From contig CAZRTM010000178.1 of the NCBI GenBank assembly GCA_964602995.1, positions 1-5,416 on the forward strand: a stretch of 5,416 bases of DNA, written 5' to 3'. The stretch's first letter is position 1. Every line of letters begins with the position of its first letter. Source of the DNA: JAAYYY01 sp964602995. Its GTDB lineage: Bacteria > Chloroflexota > Anaerolineae > Promineifilales > Promineifilaceae. The translations under genes and the position numbers were made by a program. Under the pieces are notes generated by a model, which worked only from the letters and a program-made list of their open reading frames with translations, was not told where the DNA came from and made no database searches. Below, piece after piece: positions 1 through 5,062 of the stretch.

Positions 1-155
1 AGCAGGAACTGTCCTTCCGACTGGACTGCCGCCCAGAGCGAAGCATCTTTCCATCCACCCATGCCCTGTTCGACGACAGTACTAACCTCGTATCCCCGCT
101 CGCGCAGCCATTCAGCCGCTATTGGCGGTAAATCCTCATCCACCTTGATGTGCAT
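1..155 (-). CDS. DUF5615 family PIN-like protein, N-terminal part (runs off the window)
   Basis: The reading frame starts at the ATG at 155 and is open to the window edge, giving 51 complete codons of the N-terminus. It begins MHIKVDEDLPP, followed by a helix (AAEWLRERGYEV) and a TVVEQGMGGWKDASLW stretch. This matches the start of DUF5615 PIN-like proteins, where an early acidic cluster (here D6, E7, D8) contributes to the presumed metal-binding nuclease site. The family is usually the toxin partner of DUF433 proteins, and a DUF433 gene lies immediately upstream, with one base between its stop and this ATG. An AGGAG sequence inside the end of the DUF433 gene serves as ribosome binding site, so translation is probably coupled. 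RNase activity is inferred from the PIN-like fold; the rest of the active site lies outside the window. Confidence 0.85.
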   Translation of the reverse strand, partial: MHIKVDEDLPPIAAEWLRERGYEVSTVVEQGMGGWKDASLWAAVQSEGQFL

Positions 156-156
156 C

Positions 157-396
157 TCAACTCCTGAAAGGGAGCAACAGTTCCTGGCGCATCACGTCGG
201 CAGCATAGGCAAGGGCCGCTTGAATATCAATTAGAGATAACTGCGGGTATGCCTCAAGGATTTCCTCAGGCGTCATTCCGTCCGCCAGGCTGCCGATAAT
301 CATGGTTACAGGAATGCGTGTTCCTATGATGCATGGATCGCCATGGTGGAGTTCAGGATCGATTGTGATATGCTCTTTCCAATCAATACGAGCCAT
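157..396 (-). CDS. DUF433 domain protein, antitoxin-like partner of the DUF5615 gene
   Basis: This 79-residue protein has the normal length and hallmarks of DUF433: GDPCIIGTRIPV at residues 19-30 and a segment G-MTPEEILEAYP-L followed by DIQAALAYA at about 40-65, which forms a winged-helix-like DNA-binding fold. DUF433 proteins usually accompany PIN-like DUF5615 proteins and are taken to be antitoxins that neutralise the partner and may repress their own promoter. The start is supported by AGGAG seven bases before the ATG. The partner gene begins one base after this stop. The pair is separated from the upstream RadC gene by 69 bases containing a plausible promoter, so it is probably its own transcription unit. 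The antitoxin role is a family-level inference. Confidence 0.88.
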   Translation of the reverse strand: MARIDWKEHITIDPELHHGDPCIIGTRIPVTMIIGSLADGMTPEEILEAYPQLSLIDIQAALAYAADVMRQELLLPFRS

Positions 397-431
397 TGTT
401 GAACTCCTTGACTAACGCTTCCTTCTTCTTA

Positions 432-461
432 ATTGTAGCATCATTTGGATCCACTGGTGAA
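432..461 (-). promoter_or_regulatory. Candidate sigma-70-type promoter for the DUF433-DUF5615 pair
   Basis: On the minus strand a TACAAT -10 box (positions 437-432) lies 18 bases after a TTCACC -35-like box (461-456). It falls in the short gap between the RadC stop and the DUF433 start, about 35 bases before the ATG. The -10 is good and the -35 partial. A toxin-antitoxin pair is expected to have its own autoregulated promoter, which fits the location. Confidence 0.45.
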
Positions 462-465
462 CCTG

Positions 466-1194
466 TCACGCAAACCCCAACCCCCGTTCCTTCAAGGAAA
501 CATACCGCCCCCCGCCAGCAACTATTAGGTGGTCCAACACGTCGATATCCAGCAGCTTACCGGCTTCAGCAATCTGCCGCGTCACATGCACGTCCTCGGG
601 TGAGGGCGATGGGTCGGAGGAGGGATGGTTGTGGGCGACAATGATGCCCGCTGCCGGCGCTTCAATAGCCGGGCGAAAGATTTCGCCGATGCGCACCACG
701 CTGGTATTCAGGCTGCCCTTGTAAAGAGAGCGCGTACCAAGGACACGGTTGCGCGTGTCCAGTAACATCACCCACATCTCTTCCTGCTCCAGACCAGTCA
801 TCACCGGCGCGAGTAACGCTACGGCATCAGTTGGGCAGGTGATGCGCGGTGGCTCATCACCCTCCGGCAGCTGCAACCGGCGACTCAGTTCCAGCGCCGC
901 GGCCAGACGCGCTGCCTGGGCGGGGCCGATACCTCGCACCTGCGTGAGTGTCTGCTGGCTGGCCCGCGCCAGACGGTGCAGAGAGCCGAAGCAAATCAGC
1001 AGGTCCTGGGCCAGATCAAGCGCATCGGCCCGGCCCAGAACGAGGGCCAGCAACTCGGCGTTACTCAACGCATCGCTGCCGTGCTGTTTCAGGCGGTACA
1101 ACGGCTGGTCGGCGGCCGGGAGATCGCGTATGCGTCGACGTGGCTGTGCCAGGCGCTGTTCCTGAGCATAGGCGAGAGCAAGCTGGGTTGGCAT
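466..1194 (-). CDS. radC: RadC family protein (UPF0758, JAB/MPN+ domain)
   Basis: The 242-residue protein has the full RadC layout. The N-terminal UPF0758 region contains SNAELLALVLG (about 44-54), a helix-hairpin-helix lies at about 83-106 (VRGIGPAQAARLAAAL), and a C-terminal JAB/MPN+ domain follows. The zinc site is complete: E171 in RIGEIFRPAI, then HNHPSSDPSPSPED with H188, H190, S198 and D201. Most RadC proteins have SGDP where this one has SSDP, a minor change. The fold predicts a zinc-dependent isopeptidase-like enzyme, but RadC's real activity is not established, and the old link to DNA repair is doubtful. Copies on plasmids and islands are common. The ATG at 1194 is five bases after the stop of the upstream gene and follows a GGGGA sequence, so it is the last gene of the 2151-1733-1194 operon. 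It adds a second JAMM-type protein to the window. Confidence 0.95.
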   Translation of the reverse strand: MPTQLALAYAQEQRLAQPRRRIRDLPAADQPLYRLKQHGSDALSNAELLALVLGRADALDLAQDLLICFGSLHRLARASQQTLTQVRGIGPAQAARLAAALELSRRLQLPEGDEPPRITCPTDAVALLAPVMTGLEQEEMWVMLLDTRNRVLGTRSLYKGSLNTSVVRIGEIFRPAIEAPAAGIIVAHNHPSSDPSPSPEDVHVTRQIAEAGKLLDIDVLDHLIVAGGGRYVSLKERGLGFA

Positions 1195-1199
1195 GATAG

Positions 1200-1733
1200 T
1201 TATCCCCTAGCTGCCTGGCTCAGCGCCCAGCGCGCCTGCTCGGCCGCGAAGCGCGCCAGGAGCGCCTGCTGCGGGTCTGGACGTTCCACGTCTTCGGCCA
1301 ACGCTTCCAGCACAGAAGCGGCGAAGAGCAGGGCCGTGTAGAGATGAGAGACCTGACGGGTCAGCTCCAGCGCTGTCTCGTTGGCGCCCTCTGCGGCTGC
1401 AAGGGAGCGGAGTACCTGTATAACTGCACTGCTCGCAACTGGCAGGGAAGCATCGACCAGTTCATTGAACCCATAGGGTGCAACCAGCAACAGCCTGCCA
1501 TCCTCTGTTGCCAATACGTCGCCCATGGAAGTGGAGCGAGAATGAACAACAGTAGTCACGTTGGGATGCTCAAACCAATCCATCCCCAGGTGCTGCGTGA
1601 AACGATAGGCGATTTCTGGTTCCTCGCTATCGACGATAGCCGCCAGATAAAGGCGGCGCAGGTCGGGTGTCTCATCGCTTGCGCCGCGGTAAAACTCAAG
1701 AAAGTCAGGATTATGGTAGACGTAGATGGCCAT
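1200..1733 (-). CDS. Hypothetical protein with RSTSMGDV / YGFNEL motifs
   Basis: With the start at 1733 this is a 177-residue soluble protein without signal peptide or membrane segments. Residues 1-95 form a conserved-looking domain: MAIYVYHNPDF, then LYLAAIVDSEEPEIAYRFTQH (about 28-48), RSTSMGDVL (66-74) and YGFNEL (87-92). The pattern of an amino-acid-rich lead, then (R/T)S.S.GDV and a GF.EL end recurs in small proteins of plasmids, phages and integrative elements and recalls the YodL-like group; this is recognition of a pattern, not a firm assignment. Residues 96-177 are alanine-rich helices (ALELTRQVSHLYTALLF, LLARFAAEQARWAL). The start is chosen for its strong GGAGGAGG ribosome binding site. 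The gene overlaps the upstream gene by 23 bases and ends five bases before radC, so all three are probably co-transcribed. Function unknown. Confidence 0.8.
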   Translation of the reverse strand: MAIYVYHNPDFLEFYRGASDETPDLRRLYLAAIVDSEEPEIAYRFTQHLGMDWFEHPNVTTVVHSRSTSMGDVLATEDGRLLLVAPYGFNELVDASLPVASSAVIQVLRSLAAAEGANETALELTRQVSHLYTALLFAASVLEALAEDVERPDPQQALLARFAAEQARWALSQAARG

Positions 1734-2151
1734 TGCCTCCTCCATTTGCCCGCCATTCAGGGTCCGAGCGCCAGGTTGCCCGCAGCGGCCGTACCCCATC
1801 CAGGTGAATGACGCCTGCGCTGGCGACGGCACAGCCCTTGTCTGTCAGATAGGCCACCACGCGCTCCTTAAGCGCCTCCGCCCGCTCCCAGGCCACGTCA
1901 TACTCCTTACGCGCGGGATCTGAATGGCGAGGTACGGCCTCGTAAATCTGCACGCTGGCCACCGGCAAATAACAGGCCAGCACGTAACCCTCATTGCTGA
2001 TAGTGCGCACGTGCACACCGACACCTGCCAGGCGCAGGCCCGGAATTTGGGACGAGGCAGATTCGGTGACATCAAGCGCCGTGACGCGAACAATGTTGGG
2101 CGGCGCCTCGGCAACCAGCTCTTCAAGATGCGCAAACTGGATGACAACCAT
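1711..2151 (-). CDS. Hypothetical protein, first gene of the radC operon
   Basis: A 146-residue protein that I do not recognise. It has no signal peptide or transmembrane segment. The N-terminal half looks like beta strands (VRVTALDVT, LAGVGVHVRTIS, YVLACYLPVASVQIYE). A charged helix with YDVAWERAEALKERVVAYL lies at about 84-102, followed by KGCAVASAGVIHLDG and a glycine-rich tail (RANGGGNGHLRLP). The ATG at 2151 has a strong AGGAGGTG ribosome binding site at 2163-2156. Its last 23 bases overlap the next gene, indicating coupled translation. A terminator-like hairpin sits just upstream of the ribosome binding site, so expression of the whole three-gene operon may be controlled there. It lies beside PRTRC genes but does not resemble any PRTRC protein I know. 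Confidence 0.75.
   Translation of the reverse strand: MVVIQFAHLEELVAEAPPNIVRVTALDVTESASSQIPGLRLAGVGVHVRTISNEGYVLACYLPVASVQIYEAVPRHSDPARKEYDVAWERAEALKERVVAYLTDKGCAVASAGVIHLDGVRPLRATWRSDPEWRANGGGNGHLRLP
1736..1743 (-). promoter_or_regulatory. Ribosome binding site that decides the 1733 start
   Basis: The minus strand reads GGAGGAGG three to five bases before the ATG at 1733. The in-frame ATG at 1745 would make this motif part of the coding sequence, and the more distant one at 1832 has no comparable signal, so 1733 is preferred. Confidence 0.7.
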
Positions 2152-2169
2152 GCAACACCTCCTGACAAC

Positions 2170-2197
2170 AAAAACCGCCGGCGTGTTGGCTGGCGGT
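2170..2197 (-). terminator. Intrinsic terminator-like hairpin before the 2151 gene (possible attenuator)
   Basis: On the minus strand ACCGCCAGC (2197-2189) pairs with GCCGGCGGT (2182-2174) with a single A-C mismatch around the loop CAACAC. An oligo-T stretch (2174-2170) follows at once, as in rho-independent terminators. No minus-strand gene ends nearby: the closest upstream one, the ThiF gene, stops at 2938 with an opposite-strand gene in between. The T-tract ends only 18 bases before the ATG at 2151, overlapping the leader of that gene, so control of the downstream operon by premature termination is a reasonable reading. Confidence 0.65.
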
Positions 2198-2221
2198 CAA
2201 AGAATGACAGTCACCAGAGTT

Positions 2222-2236
2222 GGCGCGATTCGCGCC
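2222..2236. repeat. Inverted repeat GGCGCGA-T-TCGCGCC, possible operator
   Basis: A perfect 7-bp inverted repeat with a one-base centre lies in the divergent intergenic region between the 2151 and 2338 genes. The symmetry and tight spacing suit a dimeric repressor site, though with this base composition a chance hairpin cannot be ruled out. Confidence 0.4.
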
Positions 2237-2264
2237 CTGTTCGGACAACGACAACAAAACTGTG

Positions 2265-2293
2265 TTCGTCGCTCACCAGGAAGTTGCTATAGT
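2265..2293 (+). promoter_or_regulatory. Weak candidate promoter for the 2H phosphoesterase gene
   Basis: TATAGT (2288-2293) is a plausible -10 box and lies 17 bases after TTCGTC (2265-2270), which is a poor -35. The position, about 45 bases before the ATG at 2338, is suitable and the gene needs its own rightward promoter because all flanking genes point the other way. Confidence 0.25.
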
Positions 2294-2298
2294 CAGAT

Positions 2299-2317
2299 CT
2301 CCAGGAACTCCAGGGAA
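2299..2317 (+). repeat. Tandem direct repeat CTCCAGGAA / CTCCAGGGAA
   Basis: Two adjacent near-identical units (2299-2307 and 2308-2317) differ by one inserted G. They lie between the candidate -10 box and the ATG at 2338, a place where a regulator or leader element could act. No function can be read from the sequence. Confidence 0.45.
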
Positions 2318-2337
2318 CAGATGAGAAGCGGTGTGAT

Positions 2338-2895
2338 ATGTCCGAATATGGAATAGTGTACTTGCTTCCAGAAACAGTGAGAGAATACCATGAGCCGCTA
2401 CGTCTCCACGTTGAAAAGCGATTTGGCCTGACAGACAGTACACGATTGAACGCTCCTTCACATATCACAATGAAGTACCGCTTTGAAGCACAGAATATTA
2501 CTGAGGTCGAAGACGTCCTCTCTGATTTTGCAAAATCTCAGGCGAAAACTAATTGGTCTCTCAACGGTTTTGGTCGCTTTATCAATTCAGATTTCTATGT
2601 CATCTTTATCGATGTCGCTGCCTCGCAAGGAGCCCGTATGGCTCACGCCCGACTCCTCGAACAGTTGAGGAAATTAAGTTGGATACAGTGGAGGCCGTAT
2701 GACCACGCTGCCCTCCACTATCACGTTACAATTGCCAATCGCGGCCTCACTGCTGAGAACTTTCAAGCTGTCTGGGACTATGTACATCAACTGCCGCGAC
2801 CAACCTTTGACCTGTTCTTCGACAATCTTGCGCTGCTAAAGATTGAATCTGGGATTCACACGGTTTACCGGCAGTACGACTTCCAGGGCTCATGA
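2338..2895 (+). CDS. 2H phosphoesterase superfamily protein (LigT / 2'-5' RNA ligase-like)
   Basis: This 185-residue protein carries the two H-x-T motifs that define the 2H phosphoesterase superfamily: H42-I-T44 in APSHITMKYRF and H129-V-T131 in HYHVTIAN. The 85-residue separation and the total length are normal for the family. Members cleave or form cyclic phosphodiester or 2'-5' linkages in RNA and nucleotides; the substrate here is unknown. It is the only rightward gene in the window and lies between ThiF and the radC operon, its stop only 42 bases from the ThiF stop, in convergent orientation. Its codons are clearly AT-richer than those of its neighbours, suggesting a separate origin. The ATG at 2338 has no strong Shine-Dalgarno sequence (GAGAAG lies rather far upstream), but the N-terminal SEYGIVYLLP strand supports this start. 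A role in RNA handling or cyclic-nucleotide removal is only a possibility. Confidence 0.85.
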   Translation: MSEYGIVYLLPETVREYHEPLRLHVEKRFGLTDSTRLNAPSHITMKYRFEAQNITEVEDVLSDFAKSQAKTNWSLNGFGRFINSDFYVIFIDVAASQGARMAHARLLEQLRKLSWIQWRPYDHAALHYHVTIANRGLTAENFQAVWDYVHQLPRPTFDLFFDNLALLKIESGIHTVYRQYDFQGS

Positions 2896-2937
2896 TGTCA
2901 GTCGCATCACTGGTCTGGCGTGGATCATCCCTCTCTG

Positions 2938-3756
2938 TTAGCTGCGAAAAGCTGCAAGAATTGTTGGCTCTGTCAGGGGCGCACTCCCGGTTATAGGCGG
3001 CTCCATTGTGAAGTGGGTTGCCATCTGGGTCAGTTCGCGGCGCACGAGGAATTGGTAGGCATAGTGCGCCCCCAGCGCTGCAACCTGCTGGTTCACAACC
3101 AACGACTGTTCCTCTTGCAGCACCAAGTCGGCGCATGAGAGCGGGCTGGCATCAGCGGGCGGTGGCTCCAGCAGCATTGGTTCCTGGACATACGGTGAAG
3201 GGAGGCCCGTACAGAGGCCCAGCCGGTCAAATTTGATTTCATCCGCGCCTGTCACATTCCCCAGCAATACCTGACCTGAATGATGCTCATTGCCCAGGTC
3301 CAGGCAATACCAGCGACCGTGGCCTGAGTGGATGACTCGCGCAATCTCCCGTCGGGCGAGGTGATTGTCCACAGCCGAGATGATCAGGTTCGCTCCCGGG
3401 CGAAGGTCACATCCGGCCATCCAGGTATCGAATCGCTCTGCCGAAAAGGCGGCGGGAACGGCTGTGATGTCCAGACCGAAGGCGGCGTTCAGGCGCAAGG
3501 AGAGGACATCAGCTTTAAAGCAACCCACCTCGTGCTCGGTGAAGTTCTGGCGCAATACGTTACGGCGCTCGACCACATCGTGGTCTATGAAGAACATTGT
3601 CACCGTCACACCCTTACGGCGCAGGTGATAAGCCAGCCGCGCCAGAGCAGGCCCCAGCGCAGACCCCGTGCCCCCGACACCGGCCAGGACCACGGTTAAC
3701 CGCTCGACCGGTGGCAGCATAACGCGATACCGCCGCTCTATCTTAAGCGTCTGCAT
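2938..3756 (-). CDS. PRTRC-type ThiF/E1-like adenylating enzyme
   Basis: The 272-residue protein has the E1/ThiF Rossmann core: TVVLAGVGGTGSALG with the nucleotide loop G26-x-G-G-T-G31, D58 and D60 after the next strand, N66 and R69-Q70 in NVLRQNF, K81 in VGCFKAD, and ISAVDN (D130, N131) followed by arginines. These are the residues that bind ATP-Mg and adenylate the C-terminus of a ubiquitin-like protein. The later part, with LDLGN, SGQVLLGN and SPLSCAD, resembles the PRTRC ThiF family; C208 is a candidate thioester cysteine. No ThiF-style CxxC zinc pairs are visible. The ATG at 3756 follows AGGAG by six bases and overlaps the JAB gene by 14 bases, indicating coupled translation. The open frame continues upstream to 4371, but that part is antisense-like shadow of the JAB gene in another frame. 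Confidence 0.88.
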   Translation of the reverse strand: MQTLKIERRYRVMLPPVERLTVVLAGVGGTGSALGPALARLAYHLRRKGVTVTMFFIDHDVVERRNVLRQNFTEHEVGCFKADVLSLRLNAAFGLDITAVPAAFSAERFDTWMAGCDLRPGANLIISAVDNHLARREIARVIHSGHGRWYCLDLGNEHHSGQVLLGNVTGADEIKFDRLGLCTGLPSPYVQEPMLLEPPPADASPLSCADLVLQEEQSLVVNQQVAALGAHYAYQFLVRRELTQMATHFTMEPPITGSAPLTEPTILAAFRS

Positions 3757-4381
3757 GACGCACTCCTCTCCCAACCTTAGAACCATTGACGTCCACAAAC
3801 TTACCCGGTCCATCAAAGAGCATATTGACCGGCAACGGAAACCAATAGCCATAGACCCCCAGCCGTAGCCGGATTTCAGGCTTGGTATCCAGCCGGCCGA
3901 TAACGCCGTACACCCGAAAACCCTGTTCGTCACTGTTATCCGTCGCCGACCAGAATGCACGCATGTTGCCATGGGAGTGCAGGTCGAGGATGATGTCCGC
4001 CGTATGTCCCTCGGCCGCGACGACGCTCGCGGCCGTTGCTCTTTGCGGCGGCTTGAGGACTCGCACGCGAGCACTATCGTGGTGGAAATGATAGAGCGCC
4101 TCCTTAAGCCCCCTGTTCCTGCAACGCGCATTTCGCGCATCGCCCAGAACCGCGTCCAGCAGCCAGCCAGGCAGACGCCGCACCTTGAGGGTGAACTGCG
4201 GCTGCAGCGGGGCCAAGCCACGGATAGGGCAGCGGGCAATCGGCGCCAGCACGTCAAAGAAACGGTTTTCGGCGCGGAGGTAGAGGCCAGCTGCTGCCAT
4301 AACGTACTGGTAGCCGACAGCGTTATTGAGAGGCAATGGATTTCTTCTGTGGACGTGATAGGTGGCAACACTGTCTAACAT
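3743..4381 (-). CDS. PRTRC protein A-like JAB/JAMM metallopeptidase
   Basis: With the start at 4381 the protein has 212 residues. The zinc site is HSHGNMRAFWSATD with H135, H137, S145 and D148, the exact H-x-H-x7-S-x-x-D spacing of JAMM peptidases; E94 in KEALYHFHHD is the likely catalytic glutamate. The following DEQGFRVYGVIGRL and LRLGVYGYWFPL segments match the PRTRC protein A type of Prok-JAB domain. Such enzymes are expected to cut isopeptide or C-terminal bonds of ubiquitin-like modifiers. The start is chosen from GGGAG five bases before the ATG; starting at 4477 would put a terminator hairpin inside the coding region. It overlaps the ThiF gene by 14 bases, and the pair corresponds to the usual A-ThiF order of PRTRC operons. 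Substrate unknown. Confidence 0.85.
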   Translation of the reverse strand: MLDSVATYHVHRRNPLPLNNAVGYQYVMAAAGLYLRAENRFFDVLAPIARCPIRGLAPLQPQFTLKVRRLPGWLLDAVLGDARNARCRNRGLKEALYHFHHDSARVRVLKPPQRATAASVVAAEGHTADIILDLHSHGNMRAFWSATDNSDEQGFRVYGVIGRLDTKPEIRLRLGVYGYWFPLPVNMLFDGPGKFVDVNGSKVGRGVRHADA

Positions 4382-4397
4382 AGCTGCTCCCTGAAAC

Positions 4398-4431
4398 AAA
4401 AAAGCCCCTCGGGCTGGATTACCGGAGAGGC
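4398..4431 (-). terminator. Intrinsic terminator between the toxin gene and the JAB gene
   Basis: On the minus strand GCCTCTCCGG (4431-4422) pairs with CCCGAGGGGC (4413-4404) with one C-C mismatch and one G-T pair around an 8-base loop, followed by six T (4403-4398). A shorter alternative AGCCC-GAG-GGGCT stem shares the same T-tract. It ends transcription after the toxin-antitoxin pair, but it also stands only 16 bases before the JAB ATG, so JAB-ThiF expression needs either read-through or regulated antitermination, or a promoter very close by, which I could not identify convincingly. Confidence 0.75.
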
Positions 4432-4473
4432 CTCTCTTGTTGTGTATTGGGACAAAACAGGTAGGAGGTGCGG

Positions 4474-4743
4474 TCAATCCCCACCGAAGAAGCGCCTGTA
4501 CGTGTCGTGGTCCCCAATCCAGAACCAGGTAACCGTATCCCCTTCCAAAATACCCAGTGCTCGCACTCCCCGCGTTATCCGTGCGGACCAGATTCTTTCC
4601 TGAGTGTTAATGCACTTGAAGCGCAAAGAGGGATGAAAGGGATTCTCAGCCCACAACTCGTAAGCTTTACGAGCGCGGCTCTGAATCGACGGATCTAGCG
4701 AATCGTAGGCATCCCAAAAAGACGGCAACGTGTGCGATTTCAC
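4474..4743 (-). CDS. RelE/ParE superfamily toxin (type II toxin-antitoxin system)
   Basis: This 89-residue protein fits the RelE/ParE fold: N-terminal helices (FWDAYDSLDPSIQSRARKAYELWAENP), then the PFHPSLRFK strand start (35-43), WSARITRGVRALG (52-64) and a final WFWIGDHDTYRRFF (73-86). These match the ribosome-dependent mRNA interferase or gyrase-poison toxins in size and order; which activity applies cannot be told, and family members are diverse. Translation starts at GTG (4743), which overlaps the antitoxin stop by four bases (GTGA), and no strong ribosome binding site precedes it, so it should be made only by coupled translation after the antitoxin. An intrinsic terminator lies about 40 bases after its stop. 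Confidence 0.85.
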   Translation of the reverse strand: MKSHTLPSFWDAYDSLDPSIQSRARKAYELWAENPFHPSLRFKCINTQERIWSARITRGVRALGILEGDTVTWFWIGDHDTYRRFFGGD

Positions 4744-4970
4744 AGCCGTTCAAAATCCATTGGCTCCGCTTTGCCCGCTTCTACTTCCTGCCGCGCTTTT
4801 TGAGCGGCGGCTGCCAGCTTCGATTGAGAGCGCGCAAACTGCTCATCCCACAACGCCTCGTCCTCCAGATCCGCCAGATACTCACGCACATGCTCCACTA
4901 CTTGTTCCTGGGTTGTGGCCGGTAAGCGTTCCATCATCTTAACCATGGTCGCAATCGCAGTTGAATTCAT
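4740..4970 (-). CDS. Antitoxin of the RelE/ParE-type pair
   Basis: With the ATG at 4970 the protein has 76 residues. An N-terminal region (MVKMMERLPATTQEQVVEHVREYLADLED) resembles the short helical start of small antitoxins of this type, and a charged helix (ARSQSKLAAAAQKARQEVEAG) leads to the C-terminal AEPMDFERL, where related antitoxins bind the toxin. GGAG six bases before the ATG supports this start; the earlier TTG at 4982 would swallow that site. The stop overlaps the toxin start by four bases. No classical helix-turn-helix or ribbon-helix-helix motif is obvious, so autoregulation cannot be claimed from sequence. The pair sits between the E2-like and JAB genes of a PRTRC-like cluster. 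Confidence 0.78.
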   Translation of the reverse strand: MNSTAIATMVKMMERLPATTQEQVVEHVREYLADLEDEALWDEQFARSQSKLAAAAQKARQEVEAGKAEPMDFERL

Positions 4971-5052
4971 CTTCGTCTCCAAATTCCTGGCTGAGCATCG
5001 ATTACCGTCGGGTTTACAACGATTTGTTCTTCACAAGCAAAATCTCACCGCC

Positions 5053-5062
5053 ATTATAATGG
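5053..5062 (-). promoter_or_regulatory. Candidate -10 element within the palindrome CCATTATAATGG, for the toxin-antitoxin pair
   Basis: The perfect 12-bp palindrome CCATTATAATGG (5051-5062) contains a consensus TATAAT on both strands and overlaps the TAA stop of the E2-like gene. On the minus strand it would start a transcript about 75 bases before the antitoxin ATG. No good -35 box lies at the right distance, so either the promoter depends on an activator or the match is fortuitous; the symmetry would suit a repressor that covers the -10. Confidence 0.35.

Noticed and set aside
749..1341. Rightward open frames over radC and its neighbour
   Set aside because: They are antisense shadows, rich in serine, arginine and alanine, of a well-supported RadC gene.
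1734..1832. Longer version of the RSTSMGD protein starting at 1832
   Set aside because: It would overlap the upstream gene by over 100 bases; the ATG at 1733 has a far better ribosome binding site.
1344..2356. Rightward open frames over the two hypothetical genes and the divergent region
   Set aside because: No domain or ribosome binding site; the minus-strand genes explain the coding potential here.
2890..2937. Possible bidirectional terminator between the convergent 2H and ThiF stops
   Set aside because: A short TGATG/CATCA pairing exists, but there is no T-tract on either strand.
3757..4371. Upstream open extension of the ThiF frame (would give a 477-residue protein)
   Set aside because: It overlaps the JAB gene in another frame, contains low-complexity arginine/serine-rich sequence, and the E1 domain starts naturally at the ATG at 3756 with a good ribosome binding site.
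4382..4477. Longer JAB protein starting at 4477
   Set aside because: The extension runs through the terminator hairpin and has no ribosome binding site or family similarity.
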